Assembly (NCBI GenBank): GCA_022071975.1
Contig: JAJVIO010000077.1
Coordinates: 1-34,005, forward strand
Length of the DNA: 34,005 nt
Source: Planctomycetota bacterium
GTDB taxonomy: Bacteria > Planctomycetota > UBA8742 > UBA2392
Direction of reading: 5' to 3'
Positions 1 to 10,208 of this stretch are shown one piece after another. The notes below the pieces were generated by a model that was not told the origin of the DNA, did not search any database, and saw only the letters and a program-made list of their open reading frames with translations. Each line of letters starts with the position of its first letter. Position 1 is the first letter of the stretch. The position numbers and the translations under genes are program-made.

Positions 1-837
<837 letters not shown>

Positions 838-849
838 AAAGAAGGGCCA

Positions 850-936
850 GCGAACACTGAGTCTCCGTTTGGCAGTGTTCGCCACCTGCCGCCGAGAAAC
901 GCAACAGGGACCGGCCTTGGCCGGTCCCTTTGCTTT
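850..936 (+). terminator. Double hairpin after katG, probable transcription terminator
   Basis: Two inverted repeats follow the katG stop. The first pairs GCGAACACTG (850-859) with CAGTGTTCGC (873-882). The second is a perfect 10-bp stem, GGGACCGGCC (907-916) with GGCCGGTCCC (919-928), followed by TTTGCTTT. The second has the shape of a Rho-independent terminator on the plus strand. The convergent gene ends at 1007. Confidence 0.7.
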
Positions 937-1006
937 CCGGGGCTTGCTCGCTCCCGGACCCCGATTTTGCCCGTGCCGCCTGCCGACACAGCAGGCCGAC
1001 TGGAAG

Positions 1007-2959
<1,953 letters not shown>

Positions 2960-3050
2960 GGAATTCTCCGAGTACGGGGTCCGGTGGGGGCGGGCCGGTG
3001 CTCCGCGCCCGCCTCCCGAAAACAAAGTAGCCGGGAGAGGCGCACAACCG

Positions 3051-3111
3051 TCGCTTTGTCACGGAAATGGTGTACTGTATCGGTGACGGAGATTTCGCTT
3101 TGTCATGGAAA
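3051..3111. promoter_or_regulatory. Direct repeat TCGCTTTGTCAYGGAAA, candidate operator
   Basis: A 17-bp sequence occurs at 3051-3067 and again at 3095-3111 with one mismatch, 44 bp apart (about four helical turns). It sits between the divergent GEVED gene and the XRE regulator gene, around the regulator's possible start codons. Autoregulation by the XRE protein is an inference. Confidence 0.4.
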
Positions 3112-4545
3112 CAGGACACATCCGAGTTCCAGCGGCGACTGAACTTCCTGGCCGAACGCTGGTCACAGGCCGAGATCGCGCGCAAAACCGGCACCCAGCG
3201 CAACAACGTCAGCCGCTACATGCACGGCGGAAAGATGCCCGTCGAGTTCGCGGCGGCACTGGTGCGCAAGCTGGGCGTGAACCCGGCCTGGCTGCTGGCG
3301 GGCGAGGGCGCGCCGCTGCTCAGCGACGTCAACGCCGAGACCGGGCGCATGGCGGGTGAGTTGCTTGAGCTGGTGGAGGCCATGAACGCGGTGGCGAACG
3401 CGCAGCTGGGCTCTCTGGCCGGCAAGCACCACCTGCGCATGCTGCGCGAGCTGAATGACGCGCTGGCGCGCTTCGAGAAACTGCGCGCGAACATCAACCA
3501 GCGCACCGGCCCGATTTTCAGTCAGCTGCTGGACGACTACTGGTCCGCGCTGGAGCAATGGAAACTCGAGAAGGCCGATGACCTGCGAAAGGCGGCGCAG
3601 CAGGTCGCGCGCCTGTGCGACGAGCCGGCGCTGCAGGAGCGGTTCGAGCGCAATCTCAGCTTCCATGCCTTCCTGCGCCGCGACGAAGAGGAGTCGATCC
3701 TGTACCAGTCGCGCCTCTTCCAGCGCCGACTGGCGGGCGCGGGCATCGACGAGGCCGGTATGCGCGAAGCCTTCAACCTCGCCAATACGCTGCAGAGCAA
3801 CGCGAGGCTGGACGAAGCGCTGGCCCTGTGCGATGCGGCAACAGCGCTGGCCGGCGCGCAGGGGCGCGAGTGGCCGATCACCCGCCTGCTGGGCGCGCTC
3901 AGCGGCTACATCTGGATGGAACGGGGCGACCTGCGCGAGGGCCTGCGCCGCGTGGTCGCCGCCAGCCCGCAGCCAAACCCGGCCTGGAACGCGCTGCAGC
4001 ACAGCATGCTGATCCGCGGCCTGCTGCTGGCCGGCAACATCGACTGGCAGCGCGCCGTGGAGATGCGCGGCGAGGGGATGGCCCATGCCCAGGGCATGCT
4101 GGTGTACGCCATGTGGCTGGAGCAGCCGGCAATCTTCGAGCAGGCCTGCGCGCTGTATCTCACGGACGAAGCGAGCGACTTCAACCGCTACATGCGCGCC
4201 GTGCGCGACGCCTTGCAGGGGCGTAAGGCCGCCGCGCTCAAGTTCCTGCAAAGCTACCCGCCACCCGGGCGCAAGCCGCTGAACGAACAGTTCGACCAGG
4301 CCGTGTACGGCACCGCGCTGGCGCGGCTGTGCGGGGCACCCGAGGCGCGCAAACGGCATGCGCAGGCAAACGCGCTGCTGGCGGGGCTGGAGGAGCGGCG
4401 CTGTTTCTCAATCCTCGCCCGCGCCATGCACTACCGAAACGTCCTGCAACTGGCGCCTCGCAAGGCGCCTGAGCGCGAACAAGCCGCCGCCTTCTACCGC
4501 GACCATCTTCAGCTGGGATATGGCTGCTTCGCGCAGTTTGCGTGA
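3067..4545 (+). CDS. XRE-type HTH regulator with long helical (TPR-like) C-terminal region
   Basis: Up to 492 residues. The N-terminus carries an XRE-like helix-turn-helix: WSQAEIARKTGTQRNNVSRY followed by the recognition and cap segment MPVEFAAALVRKLGVNPAWLLAGEG. The remaining roughly 400 residues are Ala/Leu/Arg-rich helices, with a possible coiled coil at ELLELVEAMNAVANAQ and later pairs resembling TPR helices (for example AFNLANTLQSNARLDEALAL). This suggests a regulator whose C-terminal part binds a ligand or partner. The start is uncertain. ATG 3067 has no clear ribosome site, whereas TTG 3100 has GGAG eight bases upstream and lies right before the HTH; it would give 481 residues. No target is known; the divergent GEVED gene and the gene itself are the obvious candidates. 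Confidence 0.8.
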   Translation: MVYCIGDGDFALSWKQDTSEFQRRLNFLAERWSQAEIARKTGTQRNNVSRYMHGGKMPVEFAAALVRKLGVNPAWLLAGEGAPLLSDVNAETGRMAGELLELVEAMNAVANAQLGSLAGKHHLRMLRELNDALARFEKLRANINQRTGPIFSQLLDDYWSALEQWKLEKADDLRKAAQQVARLCDEPALQERFERNLSFHAFLRRDEEESILYQSRLFQRRLAGAGIDEAGMREAFNLANTLQSNARLDEALALCDAATALAGAQGREWPITRLLGALSGYIWMERGDLREGLRRVVAASPQPNPAWNALQHSMLIRGLLLAGNIDWQRAVEMRGEGMAHAQGMLVYAMWLEQPAIFEQACALYLTDEASDFNRYMRAVRDALQGRKAAALKFLQSYPPPGRKPLNEQFDQAVYGTALARLCGAPEARKRHAQANALLAGLEERRCFSILARAMHYRNVLQLAPRKAPEREQAAAFYRDHLQLGYGCFAQFA

Positions 4546-4604
4546 CAAGCCCCGCACGATCCGCTATCGTCGCCGCCCGCTCACACGGACACAGGAGAAC
4601 CACC

Positions 4605-5549
4605 ATGAAACGAGTGCTTGCTGCATTGCTGGTCGCCGCGGTCGGATGCGGCGTGGGTTTCGGCCTTGGCGCTGAGCGCGTCGGCGACACAACCGTGATC
4701 GCCCAGGACAAGCCCGCCCAGCCCGAGAAGATCAAGAACATCGACGCGCACCTCAAGGCCGACAAGGCCTACCAGGAAGCCGCCCTGGCCGGCCGTCTCG
4801 GCATTGTCGCGCAGTTGCTGAAAGACAAGAAGATTGACTGGTCGCAGGCGCGGGGTGTGCAGATGCGCGAGCTGCTGGCCCACGCGCGCGCCAGCGAGAT
4901 GGCCCCGGAAAGCAACCTGGTCAAGCTTGTTCAGTGGCTGGGCGCGGAGGCCAAGAACTACAAGGGTGAGATCCGCACCGCCTGCGGCAACACCGGCGCC
5001 CTCGACGCGCTGATCGAAACCTACGGCGCCCAGCGGCTCTACCGCGACGAAACCTTCCTGAAGGGTGACGCGATCGGAAAACTCGGCCGTATCAAGGAGC
5101 TGTGGGACGCCCGCGAGCTCGACCAGGGCCAGACCTACGAGCTGACCGCCATGTACATCTATGAGTACCTGGCCCAGGCGAACGGCGACATCGACAAGCA
5201 GATTGAACTGTTCGGCAAACTGACCAAGGCCAAGTGCCTGGACTGGGCCGGCAGCGCCGGTGTGCATGATGCCCTGCTGACACGCGCCCTGGAAACCAAG
5301 GCCGATCTCGACACCATCGAAAAGAAGCTGGCCTGGATCGGTGCCCGCACCGACAACAGCAGCGGCGAACTGAGCTGGATGATCGTGAGTCGCCGGCGCA
5401 TCATGCTGTTCATGCAGGCCCTCGACACCGAGATGGTCGGCCTCGGTCAAGAAGAACGCGCCGCGAAGATCGACGACTACCTCAAGCGCAAGCTGATCAG
5501 CAGCTCGGATGCCTCGGATCTCAAGGCCGCCTACTGCGAAATCAAATAG
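4605..5549 (+). CDS. Exported hypothetical protein, possible lipoprotein
   Basis: A 314-residue protein starting at ATG 4605 with AGGAG eight bases upstream. The N-terminus is MKRVLAALLVAAVGCGVGFG, a signal sequence. AVGC resembles a lipobox, although Ala at -3 is not the preferred residue, so cleavage by signal peptidase I is also possible. The mature part is mostly helical with charged, repeat-like segments (for example DIDKQIELFGKLTKAKCLDW and LDTIEKKLAWIGAR) and no motif that I recognise. It follows the XRE regulator by 59 bases and may be cotranscribed with it. No function can be assigned. Confidence 0.75.
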   Translation: MKRVLAALLVAAVGCGVGFGLGAERVGDTTVIAQDKPAQPEKIKNIDAHLKADKAYQEAALAGRLGIVAQLLKDKKIDWSQARGVQMRELLAHARASEMAPESNLVKLVQWLGAEAKNYKGEIRTACGNTGALDALIETYGAQRLYRDETFLKGDAIGKLGRIKELWDARELDQGQTYELTAMYIYEYLAQANGDIDKQIELFGKLTKAKCLDWAGSAGVHDALLTRALETKADLDTIEKKLAWIGARTDNSSGELSWMIVSRRRIMLFMQALDTEMVGLGQEERAAKIDDYLKRKLISSSDASDLKAAYCEIK

Positions 5550-5582
5550 CGCGGGCCGGCACGCGCGGATTACACTCGGGCC

Positions 5583-5945
5583 ATGGCCGAGCGCGCGGAT
5601 GAGCCGGAATTCGCCTGGTACCGCCTGCAGGGCCGCGAGATCGCGGTCCTGTTGGCTTTGGGGGCGCTGCTGGCGGCCCTCAGCACCTGGGCCTGGCTGC
5701 ATGACCGGGGCTTCCGAGAGCTGCCCGTCGAAAGCCGCGAGCTGCCCCCTGCGCGGGTCAATGTCAACACCGCCACCGTGGCCGAACTCACGGCACTGCC
5801 CGGCATTGGCGAACGCAAGGCCGAAAAGATCGCGGCCGCGCGAGCAAACACTCCCATCCGCTCACTGGAAGAACTGGCCGCCGCGGCCGGCGGCATTCCC
5901 GGCCGCGACCTGGAGCGTATGCGCCCCTACGTGGTGTATGAGTAG
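5583..5945 (+). CDS. ComEA-like helix-hairpin-helix DNA-binding protein, membrane-anchored
   Basis: A 120-residue protein. A single membrane segment (about residues 20-39, IAVLLALGALLAALSTWAWL) is followed by a helix-hairpin-helix domain of the ComEA type: VNVNTATVAELTALPGIGER, then KAEKIAAARANTPIRSLEEL. The segment LPGIGERKAEKI carries the canonical hairpin GIG. ComEA proteins bind double-stranded DNA outside the cytoplasmic membrane during natural transformation. No other competence gene is in the window, so the role is inferred from family only. The gene converges on the hemerythrin gene, whose stop is nine bases away. Confidence 0.85.
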   Translation: MAERADEPEFAWYRLQGREIAVLLALGALLAALSTWAWLHDRGFRELPVESRELPPARVNVNTATVAELTALPGIGERKAEKIAAARANTPIRSLEELAAAAGGIPGRDLERMRPYVVYE

Positions 5946-5954
5946 CGCCGCGGC

Positions 5955-6620
5955 TCAGTGCAGCAGCAGGTCTTCCACCAGGCGGGCGCGGGCGAATTCG
6001 TCGAGCTGGCGGTCCGTGAGCGGGTAGAGGATGTTCTCTTCTTTCATGTTGTGCTCGATCAGCACGCCCAGCAGGTTGGCATGGTGGCGCTCCAGCTCGT
6101 CGAGGCTGTGGTCCACGGTTGCCTGCAGGATGCCGTCCACGCTCTCTTTGATGTCAACGTGCTCATGGCGCATGACTTCCGTGGGGCCGCCTTCACTTGA
6201 GCCGGTGAGCTCTTCAAAGGCCTTGAACAGGATTTCGTTCTCGATCTCGATGTGCCGGAACAGCCCGACCCGGAACTCGGCGGCCAAGGCGGCGGCCTCC
6301 TCCCACTGTTCGGAGCGCGCCAGATCCATTGCGCGGGTCAGGATCGCGTCGAGGCGGTCGTGGTCCCAGGCCAGGTAGCGCATCACCGTGCGGTGTACGG
6401 GCTCCTCGCGCACGTGGATGTGATAGCGCCAGCGCGCGGGGCCGTGCTCCAGCGGCGCGAAGTCGTAGCGCAGGGGATACTCGCGCAGCACGCGCTCCAG
6501 CAGCGGCTGCGGGTTATCGCCGCGCACCAGCTCAAGACCGTCGCCCTCGTTCAGCTCGAGCAGCTTCTCGAGCACCGCGTCATCCTGCAGGCTCGGTTCC
6601 AGGGTTTCCTTGATGTGCAT
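5955..6620 (-). CDS. DUF2249-hemerythrin protein, second copy at end of bcr operon
   Basis: A 221-residue protein. Residues 1-75 resemble DUF2249 (DGLELVRGDNPQPLLERVL); residues 80-215 form a hemerythrin/HHE four-helix domain. Likely di-iron ligands are H87 (AWDHDRLD), H123 and E127 (RHIEIENEIL), H152 or H154 (RHEHVDIK), H179 or H180, and H190 and E194 (EHNMKEENILYP). Such proteins bind oxygen or NO at a diferric/diferrous centre, or sense it. It starts nine bases after the stop of a paralogue, with AAGGAAG as ribosome site, and is the last gene of the benzoyl-CoA reductase operon. A role in shielding the reductase from oxygen, or in sensing it, is my inference. Confidence 0.88.
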   Translation of the reverse strand: MHIKETLEPSLQDDAVLEKLLELNEGDGLELVRGDNPQPLLERVLREYPLRYDFAPLEHGPARWRYHIHVREEPVHRTVMRYLAWDHDRLDAILTRAMDLARSEQWEEAAALAAEFRVGLFRHIEIENEILFKAFEELTGSSEGGPTEVMRHEHVDIKESVDGILQATVDHSLDELERHHANLLGVLIEHNMKEENILYPLTDRQLDEFARARLVEDLLLH

Positions 6621-6629
6621 GGCTTCCTT

Positions 6630-7307
6630 TCAGGCCAGCAGCATGTTCTCCACCAGTTGGGTCAGGTTCGGCTGCGGGATGGTCTCGTCAATGGCAGGGA
6701 ACAGGATTTCTTCTTCCTTCGCGTGGTGCTCGGCGGCGACGGCAACCAGCGCGTCGAGGGCGTCTTCCAGTTCCGCCAGGTCGCGGGCCTTTGCCGCGCG
6801 CTGGATGCGCTCGATACCAGCTCGTACCTCGTGGTGTTCTTCCATCATCAGAGCGGTCGGGCCGTCCGGCAGGTTGCCGGTAGCCTTGTCGTAGGCCGGA
6901 AACAGGATGGCGTCCTCGATAAACGCGTGGTGCTGCAGGGCGATCCCGTGCTCGGCGCAGCGCTGCTGAGCTTCGTCCCAGTTACCAGCCTGTGCCATAG
7001 ACAGGCCATCGGCCAGGATTTCCTCCATGCGGCGGTGGTCCCAGATCAGGTAGTCGCACACCGTGCGCGGCGCGGGCTCGCGCCCCACGAACTGCCAGCG
7101 CCAGGCGTTCGGGCCCTTCGCCAGCGGGCCCCACATCAGGCGGCCGGGGAGCTGGCTCAGCAACATGCGCAGAAGCTTGTTCGGGTCATGGGGCGCTACC
7201 AGTACCAGGCTTTCGCCCGGCCCAAGTGCGGCCAGGCGGGCCATGATCTCCTGCAGCCGCGTCTCAGGCGGGATCTCGCGACCGTCCAGCACCGGTATCG
7301 TCGTCAT
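6630..7307 (-). CDS. DUF2249-hemerythrin protein, first copy
   Basis: A 225-residue paralogue of the next gene with the same two-part build: a DUF2249-like N-terminus (ESLVLVAPHDPNKLLRMLL) and a hemerythrin domain. Likely ligands are H91 (IWDHRRME), H127 and E131 (HHAFIEDAILFP), H158 or H159 (EEHHEVRAG), and H194 or H195 with E199 (EHHAKEEEILFP). It starts ten bases after the SDR stop codon; its ribosome site GAGGAAG overlaps that stop, which ties it to the benzoyl-CoA reductase operon. The two copies differ clearly in sequence, so the duplication is old or the genes were acquired separately. Possible roles are oxygen or NO scavenging or sensing. Confidence 0.88.
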   Translation of the reverse strand: MTTIPVLDGREIPPETRLQEIMARLAALGPGESLVLVAPHDPNKLLRMLLSQLPGRLMWGPLAKGPNAWRWQFVGREPAPRTVCDYLIWDHRRMEEILADGLSMAQAGNWDEAQQRCAEHGIALQHHAFIEDAILFPAYDKATGNLPDGPTALMMEEHHEVRAGIERIQRAAKARDLAELEDALDALVAVAAEHHAKEEEILFPAIDETIPQPNLTQLVENMLLA

Positions 7308-7317
7308 GTTTCTTCCT

Positions 7318-8052
7318 CTATATGTACTGGCCGCCGTCCACGCGGATCACCTGCCCGGTGATGTGCGTGGCCAGCGGCGAGGCCAGGAACAGCACGCAGT
7401 TCGCCACGTCTTCCGGCTGCGCGATGCGCCCCAGCACCGACTCGTCCACGGCCCGCTGCTTCACCTCGGGCGGCAGGGACTGCGCCATCTCGGTTTCCAC
7501 CATGCCCGGCGCCACGGCGTTGACCCTTATGCCGAAGCGCCCGGCCTCGCGGGCAGCGGCCTTGGTCAGCCCGATCAGCCCGGCCTTGGCGGCGCTGTAG
7601 TTGCTCTGGCCGAACTTGCCGCGCTCGCCGTTGATGCTGGTGATGTTGACGATGCTGCCGCGGCCGCAAGCGCGCATCAGCGGAATCGCCGCGCGCAACA
7701 GGTGGAAGGCGCCGGACAGGTTGACATCCAGCACGCTGGACCAGTCGGCGTCGCTGAGTTTCCAGAGCACGCCGTCGCAGGTGATGCCCGCGTTGTTTAC
7801 CAGTATCTCAGGCGCCAACCCGGCCTCCGCCAAGGCGGCGGCGGCCTGCGTCACAGCGGCTGGGTCGGCCACGTTCAGCTCGCGGCTGTCGGGCGCAACC
7901 TTCAGCAGTTCCGGCGAAAGCTCCAGGTCAAACCCCACCACGCGCGCACCACGCACTGCGAACGCGCGAGCGCACGCGAGCCCGATGCCGCGCGCGGCGC
8001 CGGTCACCCAGGCCACGCGGCCTGTGAGGTCCAGTGGATCAGGCGCCGGCAC
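7318..8052 (-). CDS. SDR-family oxidoreductase (FabG/PhaB-like), bcr operon
   Basis: A 244-residue short-chain dehydrogenase. I chose GTG 8052 because GAGGAG lies seven bases upstream; this makes it overlap the bcrD stop by 14 bases and suggests translational coupling. The family motifs are complete: TGAARGIG for NAD(P) binding (17-24), NNAG (86-89), catalytic Ser in NITSING (about 139) and YSAAK with Tyr152 and Lys156. The C-terminal INxxGG region is present as IRVDGGQYI. The closest look is 3-oxoacyl-ACP reductase or acetoacetyl-CoA reductase. In this operon the natural substrate would be 3-hydroxypimeloyl-CoA, the product of Oah, oxidised to 3-oxopimeloyl-CoA. That is an inference from context; sequence alone does not fix substrate or cofactor. 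Confidence 0.87.
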   Translation of the reverse strand: MPAPDPLDLTGRVAWVTGAARGIGLACARAFAVRGARVVGFDLELSPELLKVAPDSRELNVADPAAVTQAAAALAEAGLAPEILVNNAGITCDGVLWKLSDADWSSVLDVNLSGAFHLLRAAIPLMRACGRGSIVNITSINGERGKFGQSNYSAAKAGLIGLTKAAAREAGRFGIRVNAVAPGMVETEMAQSLPPEVKQRAVDESVLGRIAQPEDVANCVLFLASPLATHITGQVIRVDGGQYI

Positions 8053-8878
8053 CGGTTTGCTCCTCGCGGCTGAGCTTGTGGTGGCGGAAGGCGCCCCACA
8101 GGGCCGCGCCCATCGAGCCGGCAAAGACCGACAGCTCGTGGCCGCGCACGTCGATGTCCGATTTGCCGTCCTTCAGCTTCTCCTGGATCGCGGCGATCAG
8201 CCCGCCGTCGCCGGCCAGCCCGCCGGTCAGCAGCACCACGCCCTCGGCCTTGATGGCGCGCACCAGGCCGGCCACGCGCACGGCCATGCTGTTGTGGATG
8301 CCGCGCAGGATGTTGGGCGTGCTGATGCCGCGGCTGACCATGTTGATCACATCGGTCTCGGCCAGCACGGCGCAGATGCTGCTGCACTTCTCGGGGTCGG
8401 TGGCCTGCAGCGAGAGCGGGCCGATCTCCTCGATGCTGACGCCAAGATAGCGCGCGATGTTCTCCAGGAACTGGCCGCTGCCCGAGGCGCACTGGCTGGT
8501 CATCTGGTACTTCTCGACCTGGCCGCTTTCGGTGAAGCGCATGGCGCGCGTGTGCAGGGCGCCGATGTCGATCGCGCCGCGCGCCTGCGGCACCAGGAAC
8601 AGGGCGCCGCGCGAATGCGTGGTCATGCCGTAGAAGTGGCCGGTGCGCCAGGGGATCAGGTCGCCTTCACCCGTGGTGGCGATGTAGTCGAGCTGGTCGC
8701 GGCGCAGGCCCGCTTCGCGCAGCGCGGCCTCGAACGACTCGTCCACCACCTCCATCACGTTGCGGCGGCGGATACGCTCGAGGTAGTTCGCGAGCAATTC
8801 CTCCTTGCCGCCCTCCACGCGCATGATGGAAACCTTCACCGCGCCGGAGCCCACGTCGATGCCTGCTGTAAGCGTCAT
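8039..8878 (-). CDS. bcrD: Benzoyl-CoA reductase, ATPase subunit D
   Basis: A 279-residue member of the BadG/BcrA/BcrD/HgdC ATPase family, close to the length of known BcrD (about 280). It opens with the phosphate-binding motif GIDVGSGAVKVSI. The Cys that with its counterpart holds the bridging 4Fe-4S cluster is in MTSQCASGSGQFLENIARYL (C130), and the second lies in SSICAVLAETDVINM (C169). The LLTGGLAGDGGL segment forms the second half of the actin-like fold. With BcrA it hydrolyses ATP to drive electrons into the BcrBC active site. ATG 8878 overlaps the bcrA stop in an ATGA, so the two ATPase subunits are translationally coupled. Confidence 0.93.
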   Translation of the reverse strand: MTLTAGIDVGSGAVKVSIMRVEGGKEELLANYLERIRRRNVMEVVDESFEAALREAGLRRDQLDYIATTGEGDLIPWRTGHFYGMTTHSRGALFLVPQARGAIDIGALHTRAMRFTESGQVEKYQMTSQCASGSGQFLENIARYLGVSIEEIGPLSLQATDPEKCSSICAVLAETDVINMVSRGISTPNILRGIHNSMAVRVAGLVRAIKAEGVVLLTGGLAGDGGLIAAIQEKLKDGKSDIDVRGHELSVFAGSMGAALWGAFRHHKLSREEQTGAGA

Positions 8879-10206
8879 GCCGCCTCCTGTCCGGCCTTCA
8901 CGCCCGCCATGTCGCGCATCGCGAAGGTGGCCGCGCCGATCGCGCCGGTGTAGATGCTGTCGGGTGCAATGTTCAGTATCAGCTTGCCGTAGTTTTCCTC
9001 GGCCACTTCGCGCAGGGCGCGCACCGCGGCCGGGTTCTTGCCCACGCCGCCCGTAAACGTGAACTCGTTGCGGATGCCGCCGCTGCGCGCCAGCAGCGAC
9101 ATAGCGCGCAGTATGATCGCGCGGTGCAGGCCGTTGACGATGTCCTCGCGCGCCTGGCCGGCCGCCAGCCGGTCGCGGAACTCGGCGCCCGCGAACACCG
9201 TGCAGGTGGAGTTGATCTTCACCCGCCGCTTGGATTCCAGCGCCATCGGCCCCAGCTCATGCAGGCCGATGTTCATCTCGTCGGCGATGTAGCCCAGGTA
9301 GCGGCCGCAGCCCGCGGCGCAGCGGTCGTTCATCTGAAAGCTGGTGACGACGCCCTGCTCATCGACCTGGATGGCCTTGGTGTCCTGGCCGCCGATGTCG
9401 AGCACGGTGGCGGTGTCGGGGAACATCAGGTGCGCGCCCAGGCCGTGGCACAGGATTTCGCTGCGGATGCAGTCCTTGGGGAAGGGCAGGCGCACGCGCC
9501 CGTAGCCGGTGCCCACGGTGCGCACGTCGGCGAGTTCGGTTTCGGCGATGCTCTTCAGCAGCTCGGCCAGGCCGGCGTGGCCTTCACGCAGGTCGCCGGG
9601 CAGGCGCTGGTAGGCGGCCATCAGCAGCTCTTCGAAGCCGCGGCTTTCGGGCTGGTTCTCGACCGGAATGATGTTGCGGTCGAACATGCCGACCAGGCTG
9701 TCGAACGCGGGGCCGCCCCCACGGCTGATCTCGGAGGCGTTCTCGATGAAGGCCGAGCCCGCGATGTCGCGGAAGAAGTCGGAGCGCGCGACGGACTCGG
9801 CGACGAAGATGGCCTTGGCCTGCTCGCGGATGCCCTGCAGGATGACTTCCAGGGCCTGGGTCAGCTCGCGGCGCGAGTCGGCGAAGCGCGGGTTCTGGAG
9901 ATCGTTTCGACAGTGGGCTTCCAGAGCGTCCAGCTGCCCGAGAAACAGCTCGTGGCGGTAGGCGGCCAGCAGCTCGGACTGCAGGCGCTCGCGCTCGGAT
10001 TCACTGATTCCCTCGCGGGCGCGCAGTTCGCGGGACAGCAGCTCGAAGCGGGCACTGGTGAAGGCCTCCTGCTTGGCGACCTGGGCCGCGACATCGTAGT
10101 TGCTGCGGCTGTTGGTGATGCCGCGCCCGACGATGCGCCCCTGTCCGTCCAGGATCACGGCCTTGGTGGTGGTGCTGCCGAGGTCGATGCCGATGAAGCA
10201 GTCCAT
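8875..10206 (-). CDS. bcrA: Benzoyl-CoA reductase, ATPase subunit A
   Basis: A 443-residue ATPase subunit, similar in length to the known BcrA (about 438). The N-terminus is MDCFIGIDLGSTTTKAVILD, followed by GRGITNSRSNYDVA, a stretch typical of BcrA. A helical insertion follows (about residues 50-230) that BcrD lacks. VLDIGGQDTKAIQ (about 268-280) is the second phosphate motif. Cluster-ligand candidates are C296 in MNDRCAAGCGR and C335 in NSTCTVFAGAEF. This subunit pairs with BcrD around one 4Fe-4S cluster and accepts electrons from reduced ferredoxin; no ferredoxin gene is in the operon. ATG 10206 lies two bases after the bcrB stop codon. Confidence 0.94.
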   Translation of the reverse strand: MDCFIGIDLGSTTTKAVILDGQGRIVGRGITNSRSNYDVAAQVAKQEAFTSARFELLSRELRAREGISESERERLQSELLAAYRHELFLGQLDALEAHCRNDLQNPRFADSRRELTQALEVILQGIREQAKAIFVAESVARSDFFRDIAGSAFIENASEISRGGGPAFDSLVGMFDRNIIPVENQPESRGFEELLMAAYQRLPGDLREGHAGLAELLKSIAETELADVRTVGTGYGRVRLPFPKDCIRSEILCHGLGAHLMFPDTATVLDIGGQDTKAIQVDEQGVVTSFQMNDRCAAGCGRYLGYIADEMNIGLHELGPMALESKRRVKINSTCTVFAGAEFRDRLAAGQAREDIVNGLHRAIILRAMSLLARSGGIRNEFTFTGGVGKNPAAVRALREVAEENYGKLILNIAPDSIYTGAIGAATFAMRDMAGVKAGQEAA

Positions 10207-10208
10207 GG

